Program-made: the position numbers and the translations under genes
Part shown: positions 16,627 to 24,184 of the stretch, piece by piece
How positions within the stretch are numbered: the stretch's first letter is position 1
How the letters are laid out: every line of letters starts with the position of its first letter
Assembly: GCA_964437145.1 (NCBI GenBank)
Contig: CAYTFW010000061.1
Location: 1-31,995, forward strand
Source: JAFAZJ01 sp964437145
Lineage (GTDB): Bacteria; Pseudomonadota; Alphaproteobacteria; Reyranellales; Reyranellaceae
Length of the DNA: 31,995 nucleotides
Reading direction: 5' to 3'
The notes under the pieces: generated by a model
What the model saw: only the letters and a program-made list of their open reading frames with translations
Databases searched by the model: none
Told to the model about the DNA's origin: nothing

Positions 16627-17142
16627 TCAGTCGTCGTAGGTGAGCAGGGACTCGACTGGAATGTCGAGCCGGCCGCGCCCCTTGAGGAAAGCCAGCTCGA
16701 TGACACAGACAGCGGCCGGCACGACGGCGCCGACCCCGCGCAATAGGCGGATCGCGGCGTCCATGGTGCCGCCGGTGGCCAGCAGGTCGTCGATCAGGAC
16801 GACGCGCTGGCCGGATCGCACGGCGTCGTCGTGCATCTCAATGGTGTCGTTGCCGTATTCCAGCTCGTAGGTGTGGCTGGCCTTGGAACCCGGCAGCTTG
16901 CCCTTCTTACGCAGGATGATGAAACCCAGACCCAGCGCGTAGGCCACCGGCGCGCCGAAAATGAAGCCGCGCGACTCGATGCCGGCCAGCAGGTCGGGCT
17001 GGTGCTTTTTCACCGCCTCCGCCAGCAGATCGACGGTCTCGCGCCACGCCTCGGCGTGCAGCAGCAGCGTAGTGATGTCGTAGAACTGGATGCCCGGCTT
17101 GGGGAAGTCGGGAACGGTCCGGATGTGGCTCTTGAGGTCCAT
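16627..17142 (-). CDS. apt: Adenine phosphoribosyltransferase
   Basis: 171 aa, the typical Apt length. The enzyme salvages adenine by joining it to PRPP to make AMP in the cytoplasm. Seen: N-terminal IRTVPDFPKPGIQFYDIT (7-24), the Apt hallmark; ESRGFIFG (56-63); RKKGKLPG (78-85), the flexible loop; and the PRPP-binding motif VVLIDDLLATGGT (114-126). The frame is open further upstream to 17244, but the ATG at 17142 starts the conserved N-terminus. No strong Shine-Dalgarno sequence. Divergent from the dehydrogenase at 17262 across 119 bp. Confidence 0.97.
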   Translation of the reverse strand: MDLKSHIRTVPDFPKPGIQFYDITTLLLHAEAWRETVDLLAEAVKKHQPDLLAGIESRGFIFGAPVAYALGLGFIILRKKGKLPGSKASHTYELEYGNDTIEMHDDAVRSGQRVVLIDDLLATGGTMDAAIRLLRGVGAVVPAAVCVIELAFLKGRGRLDIPVESLLTYDD

Positions 17143-17201
17143 GGTGCCGTCTTGCAATGCGTCGGGTCCGGCCGCAAGCCCTTCGTGTGTCGGCTCCGGG
17201 T

Positions 17202-17229
17202 TTGCGCCAGCCGGCACATCGCGTACGAT
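17202..17229 (+). promoter_or_regulatory. Candidate sigma70-type promoter for the 17262 gene
   Basis: TTGCGC (17202-17207) and TACGAT (17224-17229) are separated by 16 bp, placing a start of transcription near 17236, about 26 nt before the GTG. In GC-rich DNA such pairs arise by chance fairly often, so confidence is low. Confidence 0.3.
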
Positions 17230-17261
17230 CGATCCGGACCCCAAAATCGGAACACATCACC

Positions 17262-18401
17262 GTGACCAACAAGCGCCTGCGGATCGTCACATTGCCCGGC
17301 GACGGCATCGGCCGGGAGATCGTGCCGCCGGCCGTGCATCTCCTGGGCGTCATCGAAGCCGCGCTGGGTGGATTCAAGCTGGAGTTCGAAGATCGCCCCG
17401 ACATGGGCGCGCTGTATTTCCGCGAGAGTGGTCGCGACATCTCGCCGGAAGCCTTCGAAGCCGCGCGTCAGGCCGATGCGATCCTGATGGGGGCGATGGG
17501 CTGGCCCGCCGTGCGTCACGCCGACGGGACCGAGATCTCGCCGCATCTGAGGCTGCGCGAGGAATTCCAGCTCTATGCCGGCGTCAGGCCGATCAAGGCG
17601 TTCCCGAACACGCCTCGGCGGCTTCTCGACGAGCGCGCCGCGAACATCGACGTGGTGATCCTGCGCGAGTCCACCGAAGGGCTGTTCTACACCCACGGCA
17701 AGGGCGAGGTGATCGACGATCGCGAGGCGCGCGAGACGTTGCGCATTACACGCGCCACGACCGAGAAGCTCTGCGACACCGCCTTCCGTATCGCCCGCGG
17801 GCGCAAGCGGCGCGATCCGGCTAAGGGGCGAGTCACCTGCGTCGACAAGGCCAATGTCTTTCGCGCCTTCGCCTTCTTCCGCAAGATCTTCGACGAGCGG
17901 CGCGCGCTGTTCCCTGATATCCGTGCCGACTACAACTACGTCGACGCCCAGGCCCTCGACCTCATCCGCCGGCCCTGGGAGTTCGACGTGCTCGTCATGG
18001 AGAACATGTTCGGCGACATCCTGTCCGACCTCGGCGGCGGGCTGGTCGGTGGCATGGGGCTGGCGCCCTGTGCCGAGCTTGGCGACGAGCACGGCCTGTT
18101 CCAGCCGGCGCATGGCAGCGCGCCCGATATCACCGGCCAGGACAAGGCGAACCCAACCGCGACCATCCTGTCGGCGGCGATGATGCTGGACTGGTTGGGC
18201 GAGCGACACGAGATCGAGACGCTGCGTGAGGGTGGCGCGCTGTTGCAGGACGCCGTCGAGGAGGGCTTCGCGACGCGCGCGCTGCGGCCAATGGAGTTCG
18301 GCGGCGATCAAGGGCTCAAGGCGGCGGTCAAGGCGATCGCCGATCTCCTGGCCGCCAAGCTCGCGGCGCGCCGCCCGGCGCGCGCGCCGGTTCGCGGCTA
18401 G
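17262..18401 (+). CDS. Isocitrate/isopropylmalate dehydrogenase family protein
   Basis: 379 aa beta-decarboxylating dehydrogenase: NAD(P)-dependent oxidation and decarboxylation of a 2R-hydroxy acid with a metal ion. Seen: GDGIG (13-17), substrate arginines in LRLREEFQLYAGVRP (96-110), catalytic Tyr in ESTEGLFY (Y143), Lys in VDKANVF (K196), metal Asp residues (D228, and D252/D256 in MFGDILSD), and the coenzyme segment PAHGSAPDITG (282-292). Start: GTG at 17262 is preferred although no clear Shine-Dalgarno precedes it; an upstream in-frame ATG at 17157 would add an unrelated 35 residues. It is not clearly LeuB, since no leuCD is nearby; tartrate, D-malate or another hydroxy acid is possible. 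The enolase-family gene follows after 14 nt. Confidence 0.9.
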   Translation: MTNKRLRIVTLPGDGIGREIVPPAVHLLGVIEAALGGFKLEFEDRPDMGALYFRESGRDISPEAFEAARQADAILMGAMGWPAVRHADGTEISPHLRLREEFQLYAGVRPIKAFPNTPRRLLDERAANIDVVILRESTEGLFYTHGKGEVIDDREARETLRITRATTEKLCDTAFRIARGRKRRDPAKGRVTCVDKANVFRAFAFFRKIFDERRALFPDIRADYNYVDAQALDLIRRPWEFDVLVMENMFGDILSDLGGGLVGGMGLAPCAELGDEHGLFQPAHGSAPDITGQDKANPTATILSAAMMLDWLGERHEIETLREGGALLQDAVEEGFATRALRPMEFGGDQGLKAAVKAIADLLAAKLAARRPARAPVRG

Positions 18402-18415
18402 CGCGGAGGGCACAC

Positions 18416-19504
18416 GTGGCGAAGATCGCGGCCGTCGAGGCCGGGCATTATCGGATTCCGCTCGACGTGGCGCTGTCCGATTCGACGCATGGCGTCATGA
18501 CCGCGTTCGAGATCGTCACGGCGCGCGTGCGGGACGCCGACGGGGCGGAAGGTGTCGGCTACACCTACACGACAGGGCGCAATGGCGGGGCGATCCACGC
18601 CACCTTGGCCGGTGAGATCGCCGAGATCGTGAGGGGTGAGGACGCCGATCTTATCGAGGCGATCTGGACGAAGGTCTGGTGGGCGCTGCACTACGGCGGA
18701 CGCGGTGGTGCTGCGGTGCTGGCGCAGTCCGCGCTGGATATCGCGCTGCATGATTTGAAGGCGCGGCGGGCCGGGCTGCCACTGTGGAAAATGCTCGGCG
18801 GCAACGATCGCAGGGTGCCGTGCTACGCCGGCGGCATCGATCTCGATCTCGACGTTGCGGCCCTGTTGAAGCAGACCGATGGTAACCTCGCCAAGGGCTT
18901 CCGCGCGATCAAGATGAAGGTCGGCCGCGAGCGCGCCAGCGAGGACGTCGCGAAGGTCGCGGCGATGCGCAAGCACCTCGGCGACGGCTTTCCGCTGATG
19001 GTTGACGCCAACATGAAGTGGACAGCCCACGAGGCGATCCAGCGGGCGCGCATGCTGCAGCCGTATGATCTGGTGTGGCTGGAGGAGCCGACCATCCCCG
19101 ACGATGTCGCCGGGCACGCGCGGATCGCGCGCGAGGGCGGCATACCGATCGCGACCGGCGAGAACTTCCGCACGCTGTGGGAGTTCAAGCAGATGATCGC
19201 GGCGGGCGGCGTGTCCTATCCGGAGCCCGACGTGACGAATTGCGGCGGCGTGACCGTGTTCATGAAGGTGGCCCACCTTGCCGAGGCGCACAACCTGCCG
19301 GTGACGTCGCACGGCGCGCACGACATCACCGTCCACCTCCTCGCCGCCTGCCCGAACCGCAGCTATCTCGAGGCGCACGGCTTCGGCCTCGACCGCTACA
19401 TCAGCCGGCCGCTATCCATCGTCGAGGGCCGCGCGATCGCTGGTGACGCGCCCGGCCACGGTGTCGAGTTCGACTGGGCCAGCCTCGCGCAGCTGCCGCG
19501 GTAG
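18416..19504 (+). CDS. Enolase superfamily enzyme, mandelate racemase-like
   Basis: 362 aa. Members abstract the alpha proton of a carboxylate held by Mg2+ and then racemise, dehydrate or cycloisomerise it. Seen: KxK motif IKMKVG (K166, K168), metal ligands D197 (VDANMKW), E223 (LEEPT) and E249 (TGENFRT), an Asp-His dyad equivalent (D272 in EPDVTNCGG; H299 in TSHGAHD), and E319 (LEAHG). The mandelate-racemase set of catalytic residues looks complete. GTG start with GGAGG about 7 nt upstream. With the upstream hydroxy-acid dehydrogenase, 14 nt away, it likely forms a small unit for a hydroxy-dicarboxylate or sugar acid, as either dehydratase or racemase. Confidence 0.9.
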   Translation: MAKIAAVEAGHYRIPLDVALSDSTHGVMTAFEIVTARVRDADGAEGVGYTYTTGRNGGAIHATLAGEIAEIVRGEDADLIEAIWTKVWWALHYGGRGGAAVLAQSALDIALHDLKARRAGLPLWKMLGGNDRRVPCYAGGIDLDLDVAALLKQTDGNLAKGFRAIKMKVGRERASEDVAKVAAMRKHLGDGFPLMVDANMKWTAHEAIQRARMLQPYDLVWLEEPTIPDDVAGHARIAREGGIPIATGENFRTLWEFKQMIAAGGVSYPEPDVTNCGGVTVFMKVAHLAEAHNLPVTSHGAHDITVHLLAACPNRSYLEAHGFGLDRYISRPLSIVEGRAIAGDAPGHGVEFDWASLAQLPR

Positions 19505-19529
19505 AGCGGCAACGCCGCGACACGCGGAC

Positions 19530-20636
19530 TTACAGCCGATGCGACGGCCGGGTCGCGGCGTAGACATAGACGGCGATACCGGTGATCGCCGCGCGCGGTA
19601 TCAGGCCGGGTGAGGGCATGCGGCTGTCGATCGACCGGTCGCGCGCGTCGCCGGCGACATAGAAGTGGCCCGGCGGCACGGTGATTTCGCCGCGCTTACA
19701 CAGCGGATCGCGGACATCGTCGAAGGTGATCTGGAAGGTCTTGCCGCCGAGCGTTTCGGGCGCCACCCATTGCGGCGTGCGGATGCCGGGGTGCTCGCTG
19801 CGGACGCGATCGCCGGCGCGCGCCGGTCGGCCGTTGACGATGACGCCGCATTCGGCGAAGGCGACCCGGTCGCCCGGCACGCCGACGATGCGATGGACGA
19901 AGGATGACATGTCGTTGCCGCGCTCGCGCCGCGCGTCATAGACCACGATATCGCCGGCACGCGGCTCGCGAACCATCAACAGCGCGCTGTTGGTCAGGAT
20001 ACGATCACCGCGGTCGAAACCCGGCCGCATGCTGCCGCTCTCGATGTCGTGGAAGCGCGAGACAAAGCGCCGCTTGCTCTCGGCGATCGCCACGCCCGCG
20101 GCCAACGCCAGCACCGCGGCGGCGACGGCGGGTAGCGTGCGGCGCCCCGCCAGCTCGCGCAGCCCCGCGCCCAGCCAAATGACGACGGCCAGCGCGATCG
20201 CGGAGAACAGCAGCGCCGCCGGCGCTTCGATGGCCGAGGACTCCAGCAGCAACGAGCGCACGCCGAGAATGGTCAGGAGCGCCGGCGGCATCACGGTGGC
20301 GACGTGGCCCATCACATAGGCCCACAGGCGCACGATGACCTTTGGCCGGGTCGGCGCGCCCAGGATCGCCATCACGACGATGATCACGACGACGCCGGAC
20401 AGCCAGATCACGACCTGCGGCGCCAGGATGTTCCACGGTAGGTAGGGTGTGATGGCGTCGTCGAACAGCGGCGTGCCGGCGAACAGCCACAGATCGAGGG
20501 CGCCGACCAGGATCATGCCGACGCCGAGGATCAGCCACGGCGAGGCGAGCCCGCGATCCTCGCCGATCGCGGCGTGATAGACGCGATCCCGATCGCCGTA
20601 GATCGCGCGATGCGTGCGCAGGAACCGGCCGATCAT
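19530..20636 (-). CDS. Membrane-anchored signal peptidase I-like protein (S26) with Ser/His active site
   Basis: 368 aa. The N-terminal half (about 30-185) has four or five hydrophobic helices, far more than the one or two of a usual LepB. The C-terminal half is an S26 domain: ESGSMRPGF (nucleophile S202), GDIVVYD (228-234), FVHRIVGVPGD (246-256) and VAGDARDRSIDSR (327-339). At the general-base position, where bacterial enzymes have Lys (E. coli IKRAVGLPGD), the codon is CAT: H248. Ser/His dyads are typical of archaeal and ER signal peptidases, yet the other boxes here are bacterial. It probably cleaves exported or membrane proteins at the periplasmic face, or has a special substrate. Start at 20636 has GGGGGAG immediately upstream, closer than usual. 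Confidence 0.85.
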   Translation of the reverse strand: MIGRFLRTHRAIYGDRDRVYHAAIGEDRGLASPWLILGVGMILVGALDLWLFAGTPLFDDAITPYLPWNILAPQVVIWLSGVVVIIVVMAILGAPTRPKVIVRLWAYVMGHVATVMPPALLTILGVRSLLLESSAIEAPAALLFSAIALAVVIWLGAGLRELAGRRTLPAVAAAVLALAAGVAIAESKRRFVSRFHDIESGSMRPGFDRGDRILTNSALLMVREPRAGDIVVYDARRERGNDMSSFVHRIVGVPGDRVAFAECGVIVNGRPARAGDRVRSEHPGIRTPQWVAPETLGGKTFQITFDDVRDPLCKRGEITVPPGHFYVAGDARDRSIDSRMPSPGLIPRAAITGIAVYVYAATRPSHRL

Positions 20637-20778
20637 CTCCCCCGCGTCCCCAGGCGGCGGGCGATTTCAGCAGGTTTGCGCCTAGCCGAGCAAGCCGGTC
20701 GGCGGGGTTTCTTTCGATCTGGAGTGCCTGTGGCCGCCATGCCAGCATCGCCGCGTCGATCCTGTGCTGGAGGACGCC
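20637..20778. other. Divergent intergenic region upstream of the signal peptidase-like gene
   Basis: About 140 bp between the minus-strand peptidase-like gene and the plus-strand hypothetical gene. It must hold the promoters for both; no confident promoter boxes or palindromes stand out. GGAGG at 20769-20773 is the ribosome-binding site of the rightward gene. Confidence 0.35.
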
Positions 20779-21228
20779 ATGGCATTGCGAGCCCTGCGGC
20801 CCGATGAAATCCCCCCTCCGATCTGGAAGACGCCACCCATCTGCACCGGCGCGGAGATGTGCATTTATCGCGGCGTGCAGAGCAATGTTCGTGACGTACC
20901 GAAGACGTTCCTGCGACCGCAGGATGTTGGCTCGGGCGGCCTCATGTCGCGTGATCCGGCCGCGGCGTGGGACACTGTCTACAGTCACTCCGCCAACGCC
21001 CTCGTGCGTGGCGGCGAGCATGAGGGCGGTGTCGCTTGCGCGCACGTCCCGGCGGCTGTCTGGAACGACCTCGTTACCTCACGCCATCTGGTGGAGCGCC
21101 CCTATAGGGGCTGGTTCCCGTACCGGATCGGCGACTCTTCGGAGTTGCGCGTCAACAGCCTGGAAGCCTCGCAGCTGATCAGCGCCCAGAAGATCACCTT
21201 CGAGCTGGTCAGCGCGCACCGGCCCTGA
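20779..21228 (+). CDS. Hypothetical protein, 149 aa
   Basis: Not recognised. ATG at 20779 with GGAGG 5 nt upstream (a GTG at 20764 is possible). The product is soluble, has no signal peptide, has a proline-rich start (DEIPPPIWKTPPI) and two Cys in its first 30 residues, and ends SAQKITFELVSAHRP. Its codon use is less GC-biased than that of its neighbours, which could mean recent arrival or weak selection. A long minus-strand frame overlaps it, but the plus-strand ribosome-binding site and end, adjoining the thioesterase stop at 21229, favour this one. Confidence 0.5.
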   Translation: MALRALRPDEIPPPIWKTPPICTGAEMCIYRGVQSNVRDVPKTFLRPQDVGSGGLMSRDPAAAWDTVYSHSANALVRGGEHEGGVACAHVPAAVWNDLVTSRHLVERPYRGWFPYRIGDSSELRVNSLEASQLISAQKITFELVSAHRP

Positions 21229-21657
21229 TCAGCTCGCCAACGTCGAGTAGGTGGCGCGGCCGACCGCGACCAAAGCCTTGCGGTCGTCGTAGACGTCGAC
21301 GTCGACCACACCGACGCTCTTGCCGGCGCGGCGCACGCGCGCGACCGTCGTGAGCGAGGTCTTGATCGCCGGCCTGAGATAGTCGACGCGGAAGTTGATC
21401 GTCGGCAGGCCGCGGCGCAGGGCCATCACCAGGGCGTAGTCGCCCACCGTGTCGATGATCGCCGCGATCGGCCCGCCATGCCACTGGCCAGTGCCGGCGC
21501 CGCGCTCGAACTCGGGGCGCATAGCGCAGGTCATCGTCACCTGCTCACGCGCGGGATCGGCCTCGGTGACCTTGAGGCCCATGAAGGAGATGAACGGCGA
21601 CTTGTCGAGCATCGCCTGGATCTCGGTGCCGCTCAGCGGCGTCAGCGCCTCGCTCAT
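21229..21657 (-). CDS. PaaI-type hotdog-fold thioesterase
   Basis: 142 aa, the standard size for PaaI-like thioesterases, which hydrolyse acyl-CoA thioesters as tetramers. Seen: the central-helix motif WHGGPIAAIIDTVGDYA (59-75) with H60-G-G and the catalytic acid D69, then INFRVDYLRPA, a typical beta strand of the fold. Its ATG overlaps the stop of the upstream MDR gene (21654-21657), so it is the last gene of the four-gene operon. It could release CoA from the pathway product or rescue stalled acyl-CoAs. Confidence 0.92.
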   Translation of the reverse strand: MSEALTPLSGTEIQAMLDKSPFISFMGLKVTEADPAREQVTMTCAMRPEFERGAGTGQWHGGPIAAIIDTVGDYALVMALRRGLPTINFRVDYLRPAIKTSLTTVARVRRAGKSVGVVDVDVYDDRKALVAVGRATYSTLAS

Positions 21658-22667
21658 GGCGCCACCACGATCTTGCCGAAGACCTCGCGGTCCTCGATGA
21701 CGCGCAGCGCCTCGCGCGCCTGCTCGAGCGGGTAGACCTTGTCGATCAGGACCTTCAGCTGGCCTTTCTGCACCATCTCGAGCAGCGTCAGGATGTCCTC
21801 GCGCATCCAGCCGTTGGAGCCGAGGATCTTCAGCTCGAAGGTCCAGATGAAGCGGATGTCCTCTTGCGGCGAGAAGCCCGCCGTCGCGCCGCAGGTCAGC
21901 AGCCTACCGCCGACCTTCAGCACCTTCAGCGACTTCACCCAGGTGTCGCCGCCGGTGTAGTTGACGACGACATCGATGCCTTGGGTGGCGCCGGCACCGC
22001 GCCGCGTCGGCTTGCCATAGTGCTTGTAGGCCTCCTGCTGGAAGTCGTGGGTGACGTAGTTGATGGTGCGATCGGCGCCGAGATCGGCCAGGCGCTTGGC
22101 CTTGGCGTCGGTGCCGGCGCAGGCGATCACCTCGGCGCCGACGCTCTTGGCGAGCTGCAGGCAGCACACGCCGACGCCGCCCGAGGCGCCCAGGATCAGC
22201 ACCGTCTCGCCCTTCGCGACGTGGCCGTTGGTGCGCATCATGCGCAGCGCGGTGCCGTAGGCGACCGGCAGGGCGGCGGCGTCCGCGAAGCTCACGCCTT
22301 CGGGAATCCTGATGAGCTGGTGCGCACGCGCCCGGCATAATTCGGCCAGGCCGCCATGCACGGTCTCGCCCATCAAGCCACCTTCGACGCGGTTGATCGG
22401 ATCGACCAGCACGCGATCGCCCTTCTTCCAGCCCTCGACGCCGGGTCCGACCTCGGCGATCTCGCCGGCGACGTCGAGGCCCATGATCGCGGGCATCGGC
22501 ACCTTGATGCCGGGCATGCCACGGCGGGTGAAGACGTCGTGGTAGTTCAGCGACGAGGCCTTCACCGCCACGATCACGTCGCCTTCGCCGGGCTTGGGAT
22601 CGGGGAAGTCCTTCTCGAAGGCGAGACGGTCGGGGCCGCCATGCTCGCGAACGACAGCTGCTCTCAT
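21654..22667 (-). CDS. Zinc-type MDR alcohol dehydrogenase / quinone oxidoreductase-like protein
   Basis: 337 aa medium-chain dehydrogenase/reductase. Seen: GroES-like domain with GLDVAGEIAEVGPGVEGWKKGDRV (about 63-86) and the coenzyme-binding ILGASGGVGVCCLQLA (158-173). The Cys that usually binds catalytic zinc is replaced in SLNYHDVFTRRG (39-50), so it is probably a zinc-free enoyl or quinone reductase. Four-nt overlaps with the ligase upstream and the thioesterase downstream. A possible step is reduction of an enoyl-CoA made by the operon's ligase; that is inference. Confidence 0.91.
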   Translation of the reverse strand: MRAAVVREHGGPDRLAFEKDFPDPKPGEGDVIVAVKASSLNYHDVFTRRGMPGIKVPMPAIMGLDVAGEIAEVGPGVEGWKKGDRVLVDPINRVEGGLMGETVHGGLAELCRARAHQLIRIPEGVSFADAAALPVAYGTALRMMRTNGHVAKGETVLILGASGGVGVCCLQLAKSVGAEVIACAGTDAKAKRLADLGADRTINYVTHDFQQEAYKHYGKPTRRGAGATQGIDVVVNYTGGDTWVKSLKVLKVGGRLLTCGATAGFSPQEDIRFIWTFELKILGSNGWMREDILTLLEMVQKGQLKVLIDKVYPLEQAREALRVIEDREVFGKIVVAP

Positions 22668-24184
22668 GGCTCGATGCTCTCCTGCTCGGGAATGCGGCGC
22701 GCGAGCGCGCGCTTGTCGATCTTGTTGGTGCCGGCCAGCGGCATCTCCTCGACGAAGAACACGCGGCGCGGATGCTGATAGGCCGGCGCGTTGGCCAGCG
22801 CGAATTGCTTGACCGCCTGCTCGTCGATCGCGGCCTCCGCGGCGCGCACGACGAAGGCGATCGGCTTGTGGCCCTTCAGCTCGTCGGGCACCGGCAGCAC
22901 GGCCGCCTGGTGGATGGCGGGATGGCGCTCGAGCATCTTCTCGACCTCGCCCGGGTAGATGTTCTCGCCGCCACAGACGAACATGTCGTCGGCGCGGCCG
23001 ACGAAGAAGTAGAAGCCGTTTGCGTCACGGCGGAAGACATCGCCGGTGCGATAGTAGCCATCCGCCGTCATCGCTTTGGCGGTGGCCTCCGGAAGATTGT
23101 GGTAGCGCGTCATCAGCGCGCCGCAGGCCATCTCCAGCACGCCCTCGTCCGCGACGACTTGCCCGTCGCGCACCAGGCGCAGCTTCACGTCGGGGTGCGC
23201 GTAGCCAGTAGACAGATCGGGCTGCGCTATGCCTTGGGGATGCGGGCCGAAGACGACGGGGCCGGCTTCGGTCGTGCCGTAACCGTTGCTGATTTGCGCC
23301 GTCGGAAAGAGCGCGCGCACCTGATCGACAAGACCCTGGGTGATCGGCGCCGAGCCCATGCGCACGGCTTCCACCGCCGACAGGTCGGTGCGCGCCAGCA
23401 GCTCCTTCTCGCGCAGCATCATCGCGATCATGGTCGGCACCGAGGTCAGGAACGCCACGTGGTGCTTGGCGGCGGCCTCGATGTAGCTCCTGGTCGTGAA
23501 CTGCGGCAGCAGCACGATGGTATCGCCGTGGCTCAACGTCGTCTGGCACATCGCCAGGCCGTTCATGTGATAGAGCGGCGCCGCGACCAGCGCGCGGGCA
23601 CCGAAGGGGCTGGGACGGCGCACGCGGCGGCTGATCGCCCACAGATGGGAGTAATGCGACAAGACCACGCCCTTGGGCTTGCCAGTCGACCCTGAGGTGT
23701 AGAGGAACATCGCCGGCTCTTCCGGCCGCATCGCCAGCGGCTTCATCGGCGCATGCGCCAACAGCGCTTTGAAGGCCGCGGTGTCGACGTCGACTTTCGG
23801 CACAGAGTCCGGCGCGAGCGCCAGTCGCGTCGCGTCGCCGATCACCAGCTTGGCGTCGCAATCGCCGACGATGTAAGCGACGGTCTCCGCCGGCAGCTTC
23901 CAGTTCACCGGCACCGAGACGAGCCCGGCCTGCATGGTGCCGAGGAAGGTCAGGAGATACTCGGCGCGATTGGCCGAGAGGATCGCGACGCGGTCCCCGC
24001 GCTTCAGCCCGCGCGCCAGCAGGCCGGCGGCGATGGCGCCGCTCAGCCGCACAATGTCGCCGTAGCTATAGCGCCGCTCCGTGCCGTCGCCGCCGGCGTC
24101 GATCAACGCGACGCCGTCCAGCACCTCGCGCGAGATCGCGTCGCCCTGGTTGTCCCAGAGTATGGCCGGATCGCCCATCATCAT
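22664..24184 (-). CDS. AMP-dependent acyl-CoA synthetase (class I adenylate-forming)
   Basis: 506 aa. It activates a carboxylic acid with ATP and joins it to CoA. Seen: P-loop-like LYTSGSTGKPKGV (161-173), NGYGTTEAGP (300-309), YRTGDVFRRD (378-387), GGENIYPGEVE (405-415), and the C-terminal catalytic Lys in AGTNKID (K488). Length is right for a medium-chain or aromatic acid ligase. The start is three tandem ATGs overlapping the stop of the VOC gene (24181-24184). Specificity cannot be assigned; the neighbouring VOC, MDR and thioesterase proteins suggest a catabolic acid. Confidence 0.93.
   Translation of the reverse strand: MMMGDPAILWDNQGDAISREVLDGVALIDAGGDGTERRYSYGDIVRLSGAIAAGLLARGLKRGDRVAILSANRAEYLLTFLGTMQAGLVSVPVNWKLPAETVAYIVGDCDAKLVIGDATRLALAPDSVPKVDVDTAAFKALLAHAPMKPLAMRPEEPAMFLYTSGSTGKPKGVVLSHYSHLWAISRRVRRPSPFGARALVAAPLYHMNGLAMCQTTLSHGDTIVLLPQFTTRSYIEAAAKHHVAFLTSVPTMIAMMLREKELLARTDLSAVEAVRMGSAPITQGLVDQVRALFPTAQISNGYGTTEAGPVVFGPHPQGIAQPDLSTGYAHPDVKLRLVRDGQVVADEGVLEMACGALMTRYHNLPEATAKAMTADGYYRTGDVFRRDANGFYFFVGRADDMFVCGGENIYPGEVEKMLERHPAIHQAAVLPVPDELKGHKPIAFVVRAAEAAIDEQAVKQFALANAPAYQHPRRVFFVEEMPLAGTNKIDKRALARRIPEQESIEP

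Noticed and set aside
16627..17244. A longer Apt with a 34-residue N-terminal extension
   Set aside because: The extension lacks conservation-like features and runs across the divergent promoter region; Apt normally begins near the IRTVPDFPKPGI motif.
20005..21045. Minus-strand 346-codon frame across the signal peptidase-like gene and its upstream region
   Set aside because: Its second half is an Arg-rich shadow of the peptidase frame. Only the part around 20640-21045 looks at all protein-like, and there the plus-strand frame has the better ribosome-binding site.
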